Source: Paludibacteraceae bacterium (lineage in GTDB: Bacteria; Bacteroidota; Bacteroidia; Bacteroidales; Paludibacteraceae). Taken from it: a DNA stretch of 10,165 nt. Under the pieces are notes generated by a model that did no database searches, was not told the origin of the DNA, and saw only the letters and a list, made by a program, of their open reading frames with translations. A program made the position numbers and the translations under genes. This document shows, piece by piece, positions 1 through 8,684 of this stretch. Each line of letters begins with the position of its first letter. The first letter of the stretch is position 1. The stretch covers positions 1-10,165 of the forward strand of contig JAGPGR010000047.1 in the NCBI GenBank assembly GCA_018055865.1, written 5' to 3'.

Positions 1-1475
1 GGCTGGTGAATGAAATCAAACACTTTTTCTAACTCCGCTGTGATGCCCGGATTTGCCGTAAACAGCGTAAAATCGGTATAAACTGCTGCATTTCCTTCAT
101 GAAAATTTCCGGTGCTTACGGCTGCAATTCGTTTACCGTTTTTCTTTTTGATCAGGGTTAGTTTACTATGTATTTTCAGACCTTCCACTCCGAAAGTTAT
201 CTGTACACCGGCTTCTTCCATTCGCTGCGCCCACTGGATATTGTGCTCCTCGTCAAAACGGGCACGCAATTCTATTACTGCAGTCACCTGTTTGCCGTTT
301 CTGGCTGCAAAAATCAACGCTTTGGCCACTTTGGAGCGATGAGCCATGCGGTAAAGTGTGATTTTGATACTTTTTACATCCGGATCAATAGCTGCTTCGC
401 GTAACAACTGAACGTACTGAGAAAAGCTGTAGTAGGGATAATGCAGAAATAAATCCTGCTTTTCAATGGCTTTAATAACCGAATCGGCAGCTTTAATTGT
501 CTCATTCTCAATACCTGTTGTCTTTTGATACACAAGGTCTGATCTTCCCATCGTGGGGAAATCCATGAAATCTTTGAAATTGTGATATCTTCCGCCGGGG
601 ATAATGGTTCCGGATTTTTTGAAATTTATTTTTTTTAACAGGTATTTTTTCATGTCGTCAGACATGCTGCTATCGTATATAAATCTGAGTGGAGAGCCAT
701 ACCGGCGGCTTTTTATTCCTTTGCTTACTTTATCCACGATTCCTTCACCCAGTTCAGCTTCTATCTCCATTTCGGAGTCGCGGGTGATTTTGATGGTATA
801 TACTTCAAATGTATCGTAGGGAAGGCTTTTGAAAAGCTGCGGCATACACAGACGAATTACATCGTCCAGAAATATTACGTATTTGTTATCATCCACCCTC
901 GGCAAGACCAGAAAACGTGAATATTCCGTTCCGGGCATTTCTATCAGAGCATATTTTTTGTCGGCAGGTTTTAGGCTGTTTTTTAATTTCACGAAGAAAT
1001 AAATGCGGGCATCCTGCATTTCCGGAAATGTTTTTCCTGAACCAGAGAGCATAACGGGCGTTATGGCATCTTCCAAATGTTTGTCGTAATAGCTTGTTAC
1101 GAATGCTTTTTGTTCATCATTCAGCTCCGATTCCTCAATGATAAATATTTTTTCGGCTTTCAGTTGCTCTTTTATCTGCTGAAAGTTGGATTCCATCACT
1201 GCCTGAAGAGATGAAGTCATTTTAGAGATTTTTTTCAAAATAACTTCAGGCTTGTCTTTGTTTAGCCCCGGATTTATCTTCATTTCAGACATGCGCTGCA
1301 AGGTGGCAACTCTCACTCTGAAAAATTCATCGAGATTGTTTGAGAATATTCCCAGAAACTTAAAACGTTCTATCAAAGGCACTTTGGGGTTAGCTGACTC
1401 CTGAAGTACCCGGTCGTTGAAATACAACCAGCTTATTTCTCTGTTAATAAAATCCCATTTAGCTTTTTTGCTCAT
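1..1475 (-). CDS. ppk1: Polyphosphate kinase 1 (partial, C-terminus beyond left edge)
   Basis: This enzyme reversibly transfers the terminal phosphate of ATP to a growing inorganic polyphosphate chain. About 491 residues are visible from this start. Bacteroidetes PPK1 proteins are usually about 690-730 residues, so roughly 200 C-terminal residues lie outside the window. The N-terminal domain opens with NREISWLYFNDRVLQE (about residues 11-26), as in E. coli PPK. The catalytic region holds HYPYYSF (345-351), ELRARFDEE (402-410) and GLKIHSKL (432-439). His436 of this HxK motif matches the autophosphorylated His435 of E. coli PPK. The STGNFHE and AVYTDFTLFTA segments (about 454-473) follow. An in-frame ATG at 1496 would add seven residues. 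I prefer 1475 because the candidate -7 box at 1507-1500 would place transcription start at about 1496, leaving a short leader. No frameshift is visible. The gene is divergent from glutamine synthetase. Confidence 0.95.
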   Translation of the reverse strand, partial: MSKKAKWDFINREISWLYFNDRVLQESANPKVPLIERFKFLGIFSNNLDEFFRVRVATLQRMSEMKINPGLNKDKPEVILKKISKMTSSLQAVMESNFQQIKEQLKAEKIFIIEESELNDEQKAFVTSYYDKHLEDAITPVMLSGSGKTFPEMQDARIYFFVKLKNSLKPADKKYALIEMPGTEYSRFLVLPRVDDNKYVIFLDDVIRLCMPQLFKSLPYDTFEVYTIKITRDSEMEIEAELGEGIVDKVSKGIKSRRYGSPLRFIYDSSMSDDMKKYLLKKINFKKSGTIIPGGRYHNFKDFMDFPTMGRSDLVYQKTTGIENETIKAADSVIKAIEKQDLFLHYPYYSFSQYVQLLREAAIDPDVKSIKITLYRMAHRSKVAKALIFAARNGKQVTAVIELRARFDEEHNIQWAQRMEEAGVQITFGVEGLKIHSKLTLIKKKNGKRIAAVSTGNFHEGNAAVYTDFTLFTANPGITAELEKVFDFIHQ

Positions 1476-1499
1476 ATACTCTTGATTCGTAAACATTTA

Positions 1500-1507
1500 C
1501 AAATGTA
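1500..1507 (-). promoter_or_regulatory. Candidate Bacteroidetes -7 element for ppk1
   Basis: Read on the minus strand the site is TACATTTG, a full match to the TAnnTTTG element recognised by the Bacteroidetes primary sigma factor. Transcription would begin within about 10 bp downstream, near the ATG at 1496, which favours the inner ATG at 1475. The -33 TTTG element is not clear. The 1523-1550 palindrome covers the place where it should lie. Confidence 0.5.
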
Positions 1508-1522
1508 CTAAATTAATTTCAA

Positions 1523-1550
1523 TATAAATTTATTGATTGATAAATTTATA
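1523..1550. repeat. 28-bp perfect inverted repeat, AT-only arms
   Basis: Two 11-base arms, TATAAATTTAT (1523-1533) and its exact reverse complement (1540-1550), flank a 6-base spacer TGATTG. Each arm contains the self-complementary decamer ATAAATTTAT, so the site is also a tandem pair of palindromes with centres 16 bp apart. It sits just upstream of the ppk1 -7 candidate, where an operator or activator site would lie. The stem is all A/T and lacks a T-tract, so a terminator is unlikely. Confidence 0.5.
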
Positions 1551-1711
1551 ATTGAGAAGAAAATCTTTTTTATCTTTATTTTCAGGATAGAATTGCTAAA
1601 CCAAAACGTGAATTAATTGCTTATTAAAATTAAAATAAACAGAAATGAATTTTAAATCTTAATTTATACGAAAATCTGATTAAAATCAATTTTCAACTTA
1701 TTTTATTTCAC

Positions 1712-1719
1712 TATCTTTG
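1712..1719 (+). promoter_or_regulatory. Candidate Bacteroidetes -7 element for glutamine synthetase
   Basis: TATCTTTG matches the TAnnTTTG consensus exactly, on the coding strand upstream of the gene. Transcription would start at about 1723-1726, giving a leader of about 108 nt to the ATG at 1833. No good -33 TTTG is seen 19-21 bp upstream. Confidence 0.55.
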
Positions 1720-1832
1720 TCTGGTTTTCAGTAGTTTTCATTTTGCTGAATTCTTCTTTTTCTTCAATTTTAACAGAGTTTAAAAATCACATCTATAATC
1801 ATTTAATAATCAATAACGTGGATAATTTTTCA

Positions 1833-3320
1833 ATGAATTTGAATCCTCTCGTGGCATTTTTGAAAAAATCGCCCAAAGAGTTTACAAAAGCTGACATCAT
1901 TCATTATGTGGAAGCCAACGACATTAAAATGATTGATTTTCGGTACGTGGCCGGCGATGGCCGGCTAAAAATGCTCAATTTCGTCATTACCAACAGGCAA
2001 TACCTCGAACAAATCCTTTCATCAGGCGAGCGGGTGGATGGGTCAAGCCTTTTTCCCAATTTCATACATGCCGGTTCGAGCGATTTGTATGTCATTCCGC
2101 GTTTTTCTACCGCTTTTCTCGATCCTTTCAACGAAATTCCAACTTTGTCGATTTTTTGCTCATTCTTCAACAAAGACGGCGAACCGATGGAAAATTCGCC
2201 CGAATATATTCTGAAAAAAGCGACACAGGCTTTCACCCGGGTAACCGGCATGAATTACCAAACGATGGGCGAACTGGAATTTTATGTGATAGGCAGCCGT
2301 GAAGATGCGTTCCCTATTCCCAATCAAAGAGGCTATCACGAGGCAGGTCCTTTTACCAAATTCGAACAATTTCGCCGCGAATGTATGCTTTACATCGCTC
2401 AGGCAGGTGGAATGATAAAATACGGACACTCAGAAGTAGGTAATTTTACACTGGGCGACAATATTTATGAGCAGAATGAAATCGAATTTCTGGTAACAGA
2501 TGCCTGTGATGCTGCTGATCAGCTGGTAATAGCAAAATGGATTATCCGCAATATGGCTTACCGGTATGGTCTGGATGTAACATTTGCTCCGAAAATTACA
2601 ACTGCGAAAGCCGGAAGCGGAATGCATATTCATACCCGGATTACTAAAAATGGTGTAAATCAGTACGTTACTGATGGTGCTCTGAACGATACGGCCCGCA
2701 AAGCCATTGCCGGATACATGACTTGCGCTGCTTCGCTCACTGCTTTTGGTAATATGAATCCTACGTCGTACTTCCGCCTGGTACCCCATCAGGAAGCTCC
2801 TACAAGTATTTGCTGGGGCGACCGTAACCGCTCAGTGCTTGTGCGTGTGCCTCTGGGCTGGACAGGCAGCAACAACATGGTAGCTATGGCAAATCCGAAA
2901 GAAATTGCAACAAAACACGACCATTCAGACAAGCAAACCATCGAATTCCGGTGTCCGGATGGAAGCGCCGACATTTATCTGCTCCTGGCAGGTTTGTGTG
3001 TGGCGGCCCGTCATGGTTTTGAAATGGAAAACGCACTGGAAATAGCCGCTAAAACCTACGTGGATGTGAATATTCACCGCGAAGAAAATCGTCAGAAAAT
3101 GGAATCACTGGCACAATTACCTGCATCCTGCTGGGAGTCGGCATTGGAACTGGAGAGAAATCGGGCTGTTTTTGAACAATACGGTGTTTTCAATAAGCAA
3201 ATTATCGATGACACAATACGTCAGTTGAAATCTTATAACGATCAGCACATTCGCGAAGAAATAGCGAATAATCCACCCAAAATGGCCGAAATGGTCGATA
3301 CTTATTTTTATTGCGGTTAA
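1833..3320 (+). CDS. glnA: Glutamine synthetase, Bacteroides-type 495-residue form
   Basis: This cytoplasmic enzyme condenses ammonia with glutamate at the expense of ATP, the entry point of nitrogen assimilation. The N-terminal beta-grasp region includes DFRYVAGDGRLK (35-46). The catalytic barrel shows the metal-binding GELEFYV (146-152, E147 and E149), YEQNEIEFL (about 212-220), KAGSGMHIH (259-267), the RLVPHQEAP segment (about 315-323) followed by DRNRSVLVRVP, and the RCPDGSADIYLLLAGL segment (about 373-388). The NLYDLPPEE-type adenylylation loop of enterobacterial GlnA is absent, so GlnE-type control is not expected. I chose ATG 1833 because the protein then begins MNLNPLVAFLKK, as I recall for Bacteroides homologues. 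The frame stays open upstream to a TTG at 1743, which would add 30 residues of low-complexity, leader-like sequence. The symbol glnA is assigned by function. This form is distinct from the roughly 730-residue GSIII (GlnN). The gene stands alone between a divergent neighbour and a terminator. Confidence 0.92.
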   Translation: MNLNPLVAFLKKSPKEFTKADIIHYVEANDIKMIDFRYVAGDGRLKMLNFVITNRQYLEQILSSGERVDGSSLFPNFIHAGSSDLYVIPRFSTAFLDPFNEIPTLSIFCSFFNKDGEPMENSPEYILKKATQAFTRVTGMNYQTMGELEFYVIGSREDAFPIPNQRGYHEAGPFTKFEQFRRECMLYIAQAGGMIKYGHSEVGNFTLGDNIYEQNEIEFLVTDACDAADQLVIAKWIIRNMAYRYGLDVTFAPKITTAKAGSGMHIHTRITKNGVNQYVTDGALNDTARKAIAGYMTCAASLTAFGNMNPTSYFRLVPHQEAPTSICWGDRNRSVLVRVPLGWTGSNNMVAMANPKEIATKHDHSDKQTIEFRCPDGSADIYLLLAGLCVAARHGFEMENALEIAAKTYVDVNIHREENRQKMESLAQLPASCWESALELERNRAVFEQYGVFNKQIIDDTIRQLKSYNDQHIREEIANNPPKMAEMVDTYFYCG

Positions 3321-3337
3321 AGAACGCGGCTAAAAAC

Positions 3338-3376
3338 AAAAAGCGGATATCAAAAGTGATGATTTCCGCTTTTTTT
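3338..3376. terminator. Bidirectional intrinsic terminator between convergent genes
   Basis: A 10-bp stem, AAAAAGCGGA (3338-3347) with TCCGCTTTTT (3365-3374), contains a smaller ATCA/TGAT hairpin (3349-3352 with 3357-3360). On the plus strand the T-run reaches 3376, ending the glutamine synthetase transcript. On the minus strand the A-run becomes a T-run, so it can also end the ABC-F transcript whose stop codon is at 3442-3440. Confidence 0.8.
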
Positions 3377-3439
3377 AATACTTGCACAATTTAACAAGTA
3401 TATATTTTTCGGGTATGCCTGCTGCAAAGTCAGATGGAT

Positions 3440-5107
<1,668 letters not shown>

Positions 5108-5131
5108 TTAAAAGGTTTATATAAAAAATAA

Positions 5132-5186
5132 GATTATCCACAATTAATTCCTTGAAGAAAACTTTCAGGATAAATTATGAATAATC
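5132..5186. repeat. Nested inverted repeats in the ABC-F leader
   Basis: An outer pair GATTAT (5132-5137) and ATAATC (5181-5186) encloses an imperfect hairpin CCTTGAAG (5150-5157) with CTTTCAGG (5162-5169). The inner hairpin has one mismatch and one G-U type pair. If transcription starts near the candidate -7 box at 5214-5207, the whole structure lies in a leader of about 145 nt. Its function is unknown, and the AT content makes accidental pairing possible. Confidence 0.3.
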
Positions 5187-5206
5187 AGTAGAAAATGAAA
5201 ATTTAT

Positions 5207-5214
5207 CAAATATA
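5207..5214 (-). promoter_or_regulatory. Candidate Bacteroidetes -7 element for the ABC-F gene
   Basis: The minus strand reads TATATTTG, a full TAnnTTTG match. About 20 bp upstream lies TTTT, one base off the -33 TTTG. The site is in the 215-bp gap between the spt stop and the ABC-F start, and it predicts a leader of about 145 nt. Confidence 0.45.
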
Positions 5215-5271
5215 TAAATTATCACTAACCCACTAAAATTTTCCCATTTGCGGATAAAGGGGTCGTTGATT

Positions 5272-6459
5272 TTACTCAATTATACCTATCTGACGTGCAA
5301 TCTTTGATATTTTTTCAATCGATTCGTCTATTTGTTCAAAAGTATGCGTTGCCATTAATGAGTAGCGAATCAGTGTATCTTCCGGACTTACGGCTGGAGT
5401 CACCACCGGATTTACAAATACACCATCATCCATGAGCATTCGGGTAAGTGTAAATGTTTTCATATTATCCCTTACATATAGCGGAATGATAGGTGTTTCG
5501 GTTGGTCCGATTTCAAAACCGGCTTTTTCGAAACCTTCTTTAGCCCGTTTTGTATTTGCCCAGAGTTGGTCTTTTCGCCACGTTTCTTCAGCCATCACAT
5601 CCAGTGCAGCCAGCACACATCCTGTAGATGCGGGAGTAATGGAAGCACTGAAAATAAGTGTTCGTGATGTGTGTTTCAGATAGTTGATAATGTTTTCGTC
5701 GGCAGCAATAAAACCTCCGATTGTACCCAGCGACTTACTGAATGTTCCCATTATAAGGTCTACGTCATCCGAGACTCCGAAATGTTCGCAAACTCCGGCT
5801 CCTGTAGTTCCGAATACTCCAAGTGAATGAGCTTCGTCAACATAAAGCGATGCGTTGTATCTTTTGGCTAATTCTACCATCTCTGGCAATCTGGCCACAT
5901 CACCTTCCATACTGAATACTCCATCGGTAACAATAAGTTTCACTCTGTCAGTTTCGCACTTTTTTAGTACTTTCTCCAGGTGTTCCATATCATTGTGCTT
6001 GTATTTCAGCGTTTTGCCGAAAGTGAGTCTTTTGCCTTCGATGATGGATGCATGATTGCGTTCGTCGAAAATCAAATAGTCATCACGCCCCACTAAGCTC
6101 GGAATTACGCCTGAATTAACAGTAAATCCAGTTGGGAAAACTAATGCTGATTCTTTATGAACTAATTTAGCCAGTTTTTCTTCCAGCTCGAGGTGAATAT
6201 CAAGAGTGCCGTTAAGAAACCTGGATCCGGCGCAACCCGTACCGTATTTTTCAATTGCTTTTATGGCACCTTCTTTTAGTTTTGGATGGTTGGTTAGTCC
6301 CAGGTAGCTGTTTGAACCAAACATCAGCACAGACTTACCATCTATTTTAACAACTGTGTCCTGATCAGATTCGATAGGACGAAAGTAAGGGTATAGACCC
6401 AATTTTTTTACTTTTTGAGGCTCCTGATATTGAGCCAACAAGTTACTTAAAAAACTCAT
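5272..6459 (-). CDS. spt: Serine palmitoyltransferase (PLP-dependent alpha-oxoamine synthase)
   Basis: The enzyme condenses L-serine with a long-chain acyl-CoA, releasing CO2 to give a 3-keto-sphingoid base, the first committed step of sphingolipid synthesis. The 395-residue length fits soluble bacterial SPT. Visible landmarks are MFGSNSYLGL (46-55), GTGCAGSRFLNGT (73-85), the cofactor-stacking His136 in NHASI, DEAH (208-211), and the PLP Schiff-base Lys242 in GTFSKSLGTIGGF. The DNDYIICD-like and YKHNDM segments and the C-terminal MATHTFEQID region match what I recall of Bacteroides and Porphyromonas SPT. The close alternative, 2-amino-3-ketobutyrate CoA ligase (Kbl), is less likely because the GCAGSRFLNGTLD loop is of the SPT type and no threonine dehydrogenase gene is nearby. 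The ATG at 6459 follows a good -7 element. The gene is separated from aroA by 80 bp and is probably transcribed on its own. Confidence 0.88.
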   Translation of the reverse strand: MSFLSNLLAQYQEPQKVKKLGLYPYFRPIESDQDTVVKIDGKSVLMFGSNSYLGLTNHPKLKEGAIKAIEKYGTGCAGSRFLNGTLDIHLELEEKLAKLVHKESALVFPTGFTVNSGVIPSLVGRDDYLIFDERNHASIIEGKRLTFGKTLKYKHNDMEHLEKVLKKCETDRVKLIVTDGVFSMEGDVARLPEMVELAKRYNASLYVDEAHSLGVFGTTGAGVCEHFGVSDDVDLIMGTFSKSLGTIGGFIAADENIINYLKHTSRTLIFSASITPASTGCVLAALDVMAEETWRKDQLWANTKRAKEGFEKAGFEIGPTETPIIPLYVRDNMKTFTLTRMLMDDGVFVNPVVTPAVSPEDTLIRYSLMATHTFEQIDESIEKISKIARQIGIIE

Positions 6460-6485
6460 AAGTTGTATTTCAAATTTTCAGGGTG

Positions 6486-6493
6486 CAAAGATA
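6486..6493 (-). promoter_or_regulatory. Candidate Bacteroidetes -7 element for spt
   Basis: The minus strand reads TATCTTTG, identical to the element before glutamine synthetase and a full TAnnTTTG match. It lies 27 bp upstream of the spt ATG. Transcription would start at about 6480, giving a leader near 20 nt. Only a weak T-run stands at the -33 position. Confidence 0.55.
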
Positions 6494-6539
6494 CAATATT
6501 TTTTATTGAAAAATCAGTTTTTTTGAAATTCTTATCCAA

Positions 6540-7757
6540 CTACATGGAGATCAAGCTTATATCATGCCAGAAATTCGGATAGGATTTGCTCACAACCGAA
6601 GGATTTCGTATTGTAACAGACTGTAACAGTGCTGCGGGAGCAAAAGCCATGGCCATTCGGTGATCTTCGTAGGTAGAAATTACGGGATCTTCGTCGGCCG
6701 TACATTTTTCTCCATTCCAGGCAAGGGTTCCCTCGGCTGGCTCATGGAGTACATAGCCCAGTTTTCTCAATTCATGTATCAGTGCTTCTATTCGGTTGGT
6801 TTCTTTTATCTTCAGACTTTGTAATCCGCTGAAAATAAAGGTAATGTCTTTCAGACAGCAAGTTACTGCCACTGTTTGCGCCAAATCCGGAATGTTTGTA
6901 AAATCAAGGAAAAAGTTTTTAACCAGTGTTTCTTTGTTGGGCAACAAAATTACTCCATCTTCTGCATATTCGGTGGTTACACCCAGTGATTTGAATATCT
7001 CAGCAATCTCACTATCACCCTGATAGCTTTCTTTTTTCAATCCTTTCAACCGGATTTTTCCTTTTCCGGACAGTGAGAGAATTTCATACCAGTACGAAGC
7101 AGCCGACCAGTCGGATTCCACCCGAAACCGGACAGGATTGTAGATTTGAGGTCTTATACTAATTTTATCGCCCGAAAAATCGATTTTTACACCAAAATCC
7201 TCCATCATTTTTTTTGTCATCAGAATGTAAGGTGTCGAAATTACATTGCCCTGAAGGTTGATTTTCAATCCCTTCTGCATGTATGGTGCAATCATCATCA
7301 GGGCCGAAATGTACTGGCTGCTAATGCCGCCGTTCAAATTTATTTCACCACCCGTCAGAGCACTTCCGAAAATTTTAAGAGGTGGAAATCCTTTATTTTC
7401 AATGTATTCTACTTTTCCTCCCAATTGGTTGAGTGCATCTACAAGTATTCGGATGGGGCGTTGCTTCATCCGTTCGCTCCCCGTAATAGTCCATTCGCCT
7501 ACAGTTTTGGCCAGAAATGCCGTCAGAAATCGCATGGAAGTGCCGGCTGCACCCACATCAAAATAATTGCTGTTGCTGTCAAAAACATTGACCATTACGC
7601 GGGTATCGTCACAGTCCGAAAGGTTTTCAACTTCGTGAGGACTATATGATAACGCATTCAGTATCAACGCTCTGTTGCTGATGCTTTTGGATGCTGGAAG
7701 ATTGATTTCCAACTGAATCTTTTCCGGATGAAGTGCAAGAGTGATAACTGATTCCAT
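6540..7757 (-). CDS. aroA: 3-phosphoshikimate 1-carboxyvinyltransferase (EPSP synthase)
   Basis: This shikimate-pathway enzyme transfers the enolpyruvyl group of PEP to shikimate-3-phosphate, leading to chorismate and the aromatic amino acids. At 405 residues it is about 20 shorter than E. coli AroA (427). Active-site landmarks are PASKSISNRALI (21-32, K24 and R29), GAAGTSMRF (69-77), RMKQRPI (96-102), GGISSQYISAL (143-153), the catalytic Asp291 in NIPDLAQ, KETNR (318-322, where E. coli has KETDR), DHRMAM (365-370) and KSYPNF (391-396). Phe77 stands at the position of E. coli Pro101, a residue whose substitution lowers glyphosate sensitivity in some plant and bacterial enzymes. No fusion to other shikimate enzymes is seen and no shikimate gene is adjacent. 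The ATG at 7757 lies just downstream of a terminator-like hairpin that overlaps a candidate promoter. Confidence 0.95.
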   Translation of the reverse strand: MESVITLALHPEKIQLEINLPASKSISNRALILNALSYSPHEVENLSDCDDTRVMVNVFDSNSNYFDVGAAGTSMRFLTAFLAKTVGEWTITGSERMKQRPIRILVDALNQLGGKVEYIENKGFPPLKIFGSALTGGEINLNGGISSQYISALMMIAPYMQKGLKINLQGNVISTPYILMTKKMMEDFGVKIDFSGDKISIRPQIYNPVRFRVESDWSAASYWYEILSLSGKGKIRLKGLKKESYQGDSEIAEIFKSLGVTTEYAEDGVILLPNKETLVKNFFLDFTNIPDLAQTVAVTCCLKDITFIFSGLQSLKIKETNRIEALIHELRKLGYVLHEPAEGTLAWNGEKCTADEDPVISTYEDHRMAMAFAPAALLQSVTIRNPSVVSKSYPNFWHDISLISM

Positions 7758-7769
7758 GAAAATATTTTA

Positions 7770-7811
7770 AAAAAAACGAAACTTCCTGTTTCTGAAAAAG
7801 AAACAGGAAGT
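7770..7811 (-). terminator. Strong intrinsic terminator after the FMN reductase gene
   Basis: A perfect 13-bp stem, ACTTCCTGTTTCT (7781-7793) with AGAAACAGGAAGT (7799-7811), has a 5-base loop. On the minus strand it is followed by a T-rich run (7780-7770). It lies 33 nt after the FMN reductase stop and only about 13 nt before the aroA ATG, so aroA needs its own promoter. The stem overlaps the predicted aroA transcription start. Confidence 0.88.
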
Positions 7812-7841
7812 CAAAAGTAGTTATTTTCTGTGATTTACAAA
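7812..7841 (-). promoter_or_regulatory. Candidate aroA promoter abutting the terminator stem
   Basis: On the minus strand, -33 TTTG (7841-7838) and -7 TACTTTTG (7819-7812) are separated by 18 bp. This is the best two-part match to the Bacteroidetes promoter in the window, whose usual spacing is about 19-21 bp. Transcription would start at about 7803-7809, inside the first arm of the terminator stem, giving an aroA leader of about 50 nt. Confidence 0.5.
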
Positions 7842-7844
7842 AAT

Positions 7845-8402
7845 CTATCGGCCTACATTAGTTTCAATTAATCCGGCAAATGCCTGCATAAATCTTCCAA
7901 AGAAATCTTTTGTGCTGTCGTCGGTAAGTTTACCCGATTCATCAAACAAGCTCATTGCATTGCTGATATATGCTTCGGGCTGAGCCAATACAGCCATATT
8001 GAGGAAAGCTAATGTTTGGCGCAGGTGATGATTGGCACCGAATGCACCTGTTCCACCTATTGTTACGCTCACAATCGCAGCAGGTTTAGCATTCCAAACA
8101 CTCTGTCCCCAAGGGCGTGATGCTATGTCAATTGCATTTTTCAGCACACCCGGAACGGAGCGATTGTACTCAGGAGTTACAAAAAGCACAGCATCTAAAC
8201 TTTTTACTTTATTGCGGAAATCAACCCAGGACTGAGGCGGTGTTAAATCCAAATCTTCACTGTAAAGTTCCAGATTTCCTATTTCAAGAAATTCGAAGCT
8301 CATATTCTCCGGAGCATTTTCTACCAAAGCATTGGCTGTTTTTTTGTTGAATGATTCTTTGCGCAGGCTGCCTACCACAACCCCAATTTTGAATTGTTTC
8401 AT
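7845..8402 (-). CDS. NAD(P)H-dependent FMN reductase, ChrR/YieF-like
   Basis: This is a flavodoxin-fold cytoplasmic protein of the NADPH-dependent FMN reductase family. Members reduce FMN, quinones, azo dyes or, in ChrR/YieF, chromate. At 185 residues it matches E. coli ChrR (188). The FMN phosphate loop GSLRKESFNKK (11-21) and the flavin-contacting PEYNRSVPGVLKNAID (77-92) are clear. GGTGAFGANHHLRQTLAFL (116-134) corresponds to the oligomer-forming region of ChrR. No membrane segment or signal peptide is visible. The physiological substrate cannot be read from the sequence, so I give no symbol. Terminators on both sides suggest a single-gene transcript. I found no full TAnnTTTG element upstream, only a TATTTTG with the spacing one base short. 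The ATG at 8402 gives MKQFKIGVVVGSLR, the usual start for this family. Confidence 0.88.
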   Translation of the reverse strand: MKQFKIGVVVGSLRKESFNKKTANALVENAPENMSFEFLEIGNLELYSEDLDLTPPQSWVDFRNKVKSLDAVLFVTPEYNRSVPGVLKNAIDIASRPWGQSVWNAKPAAIVSVTIGGTGAFGANHHLRQTLAFLNMAVLAQPEAYISNAMSLFDESGKLTDDSTKDFFGRFMQAFAGLIETNVGR

Positions 8403-8531
8403 TTTTTTGTATTTGTTTTTGATGTTATTTTTTAATTTTTATTCTAATCATCTAACAAATCAATTTCAAAATAGTTTGAATTTATTTTGTTTATTATATA
8501 TCGACGAATTTTATAATCCTTATGTCTAATC

Positions 8532-8570
8532 AAAAAAAACTCTGCTAACGTTTTGAATTTTAGCAGAGTT
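8532..8570 (-). terminator. Intrinsic terminator after the alcohol dehydrogenase gene
   Basis: A perfect 11-bp stem, AACTCTGCTAA (8538-8548) with TTAGCAGAGTT (8560-8570), has an 11-base loop. It is followed on the minus strand by a run of eight T (8539-8532). It stands about 115 nt after the alcohol dehydrogenase stop and 130 nt before the FMN reductase start. The rest of the 282-bp gap is AT-rich with no gene that I can see. Confidence 0.85.
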
Positions 8571-8684
8571 ATTCGATGTTTTGAACTTATAGAATGGCAA
8601 AGAAAAGCGTTGTCATAAAAAAATTATATACTAAAAGTTCTGTAATGTGTCTCTTGAGGGATTTAGGGGCCAGCTGGTTACTTT

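Larger units (their letters stand above)
1476..1832. other. Divergent AT-rich regulatory spacer between ppk1 and glutamine synthetase
   Basis: This 357-bp gene-free stretch is strongly AT-rich. It holds two outward-facing -7 candidates, one for ppk1 (1507-1500, minus) and one for glutamine synthetase (1712-1719, plus), and a perfect inverted repeat at 1523-1550. The last 90 bases (1743-1832) are open in the glutamine synthetase frame from a TTG codon, but I read them as leader because the conserved protein start lies at 1833. I see no tRNA, small RNA or further gene in it. Confidence 0.6.

Noticed and set aside
1743..1832. TTG-initiated 30-residue N-terminal extension of glutamine synthetase as the annotated start
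   Set aside because: The family start MNLNPLVAFL falls at ATG 1833. The extra residues look like translated AT-rich leader. I keep it only as a question.
5272..6459. 2-amino-3-ketobutyrate CoA ligase (Kbl) or BioF instead of serine palmitoyltransferase
   Set aside because: The substrate-loop region GCAGSRFLNGTLD and the C-terminal MATHT segment fit Bacteroidales SPT better, and there is no adjacent tdh or biotin gene.
7146..7649. A 167-codon plus-strand open frame opposite aroA
   Set aside because: It lies entirely antisense to well-conserved EPSP synthase motifs and its product is rich in Cys, His and Phe with no recognisable family, as expected of an antisense shadow.
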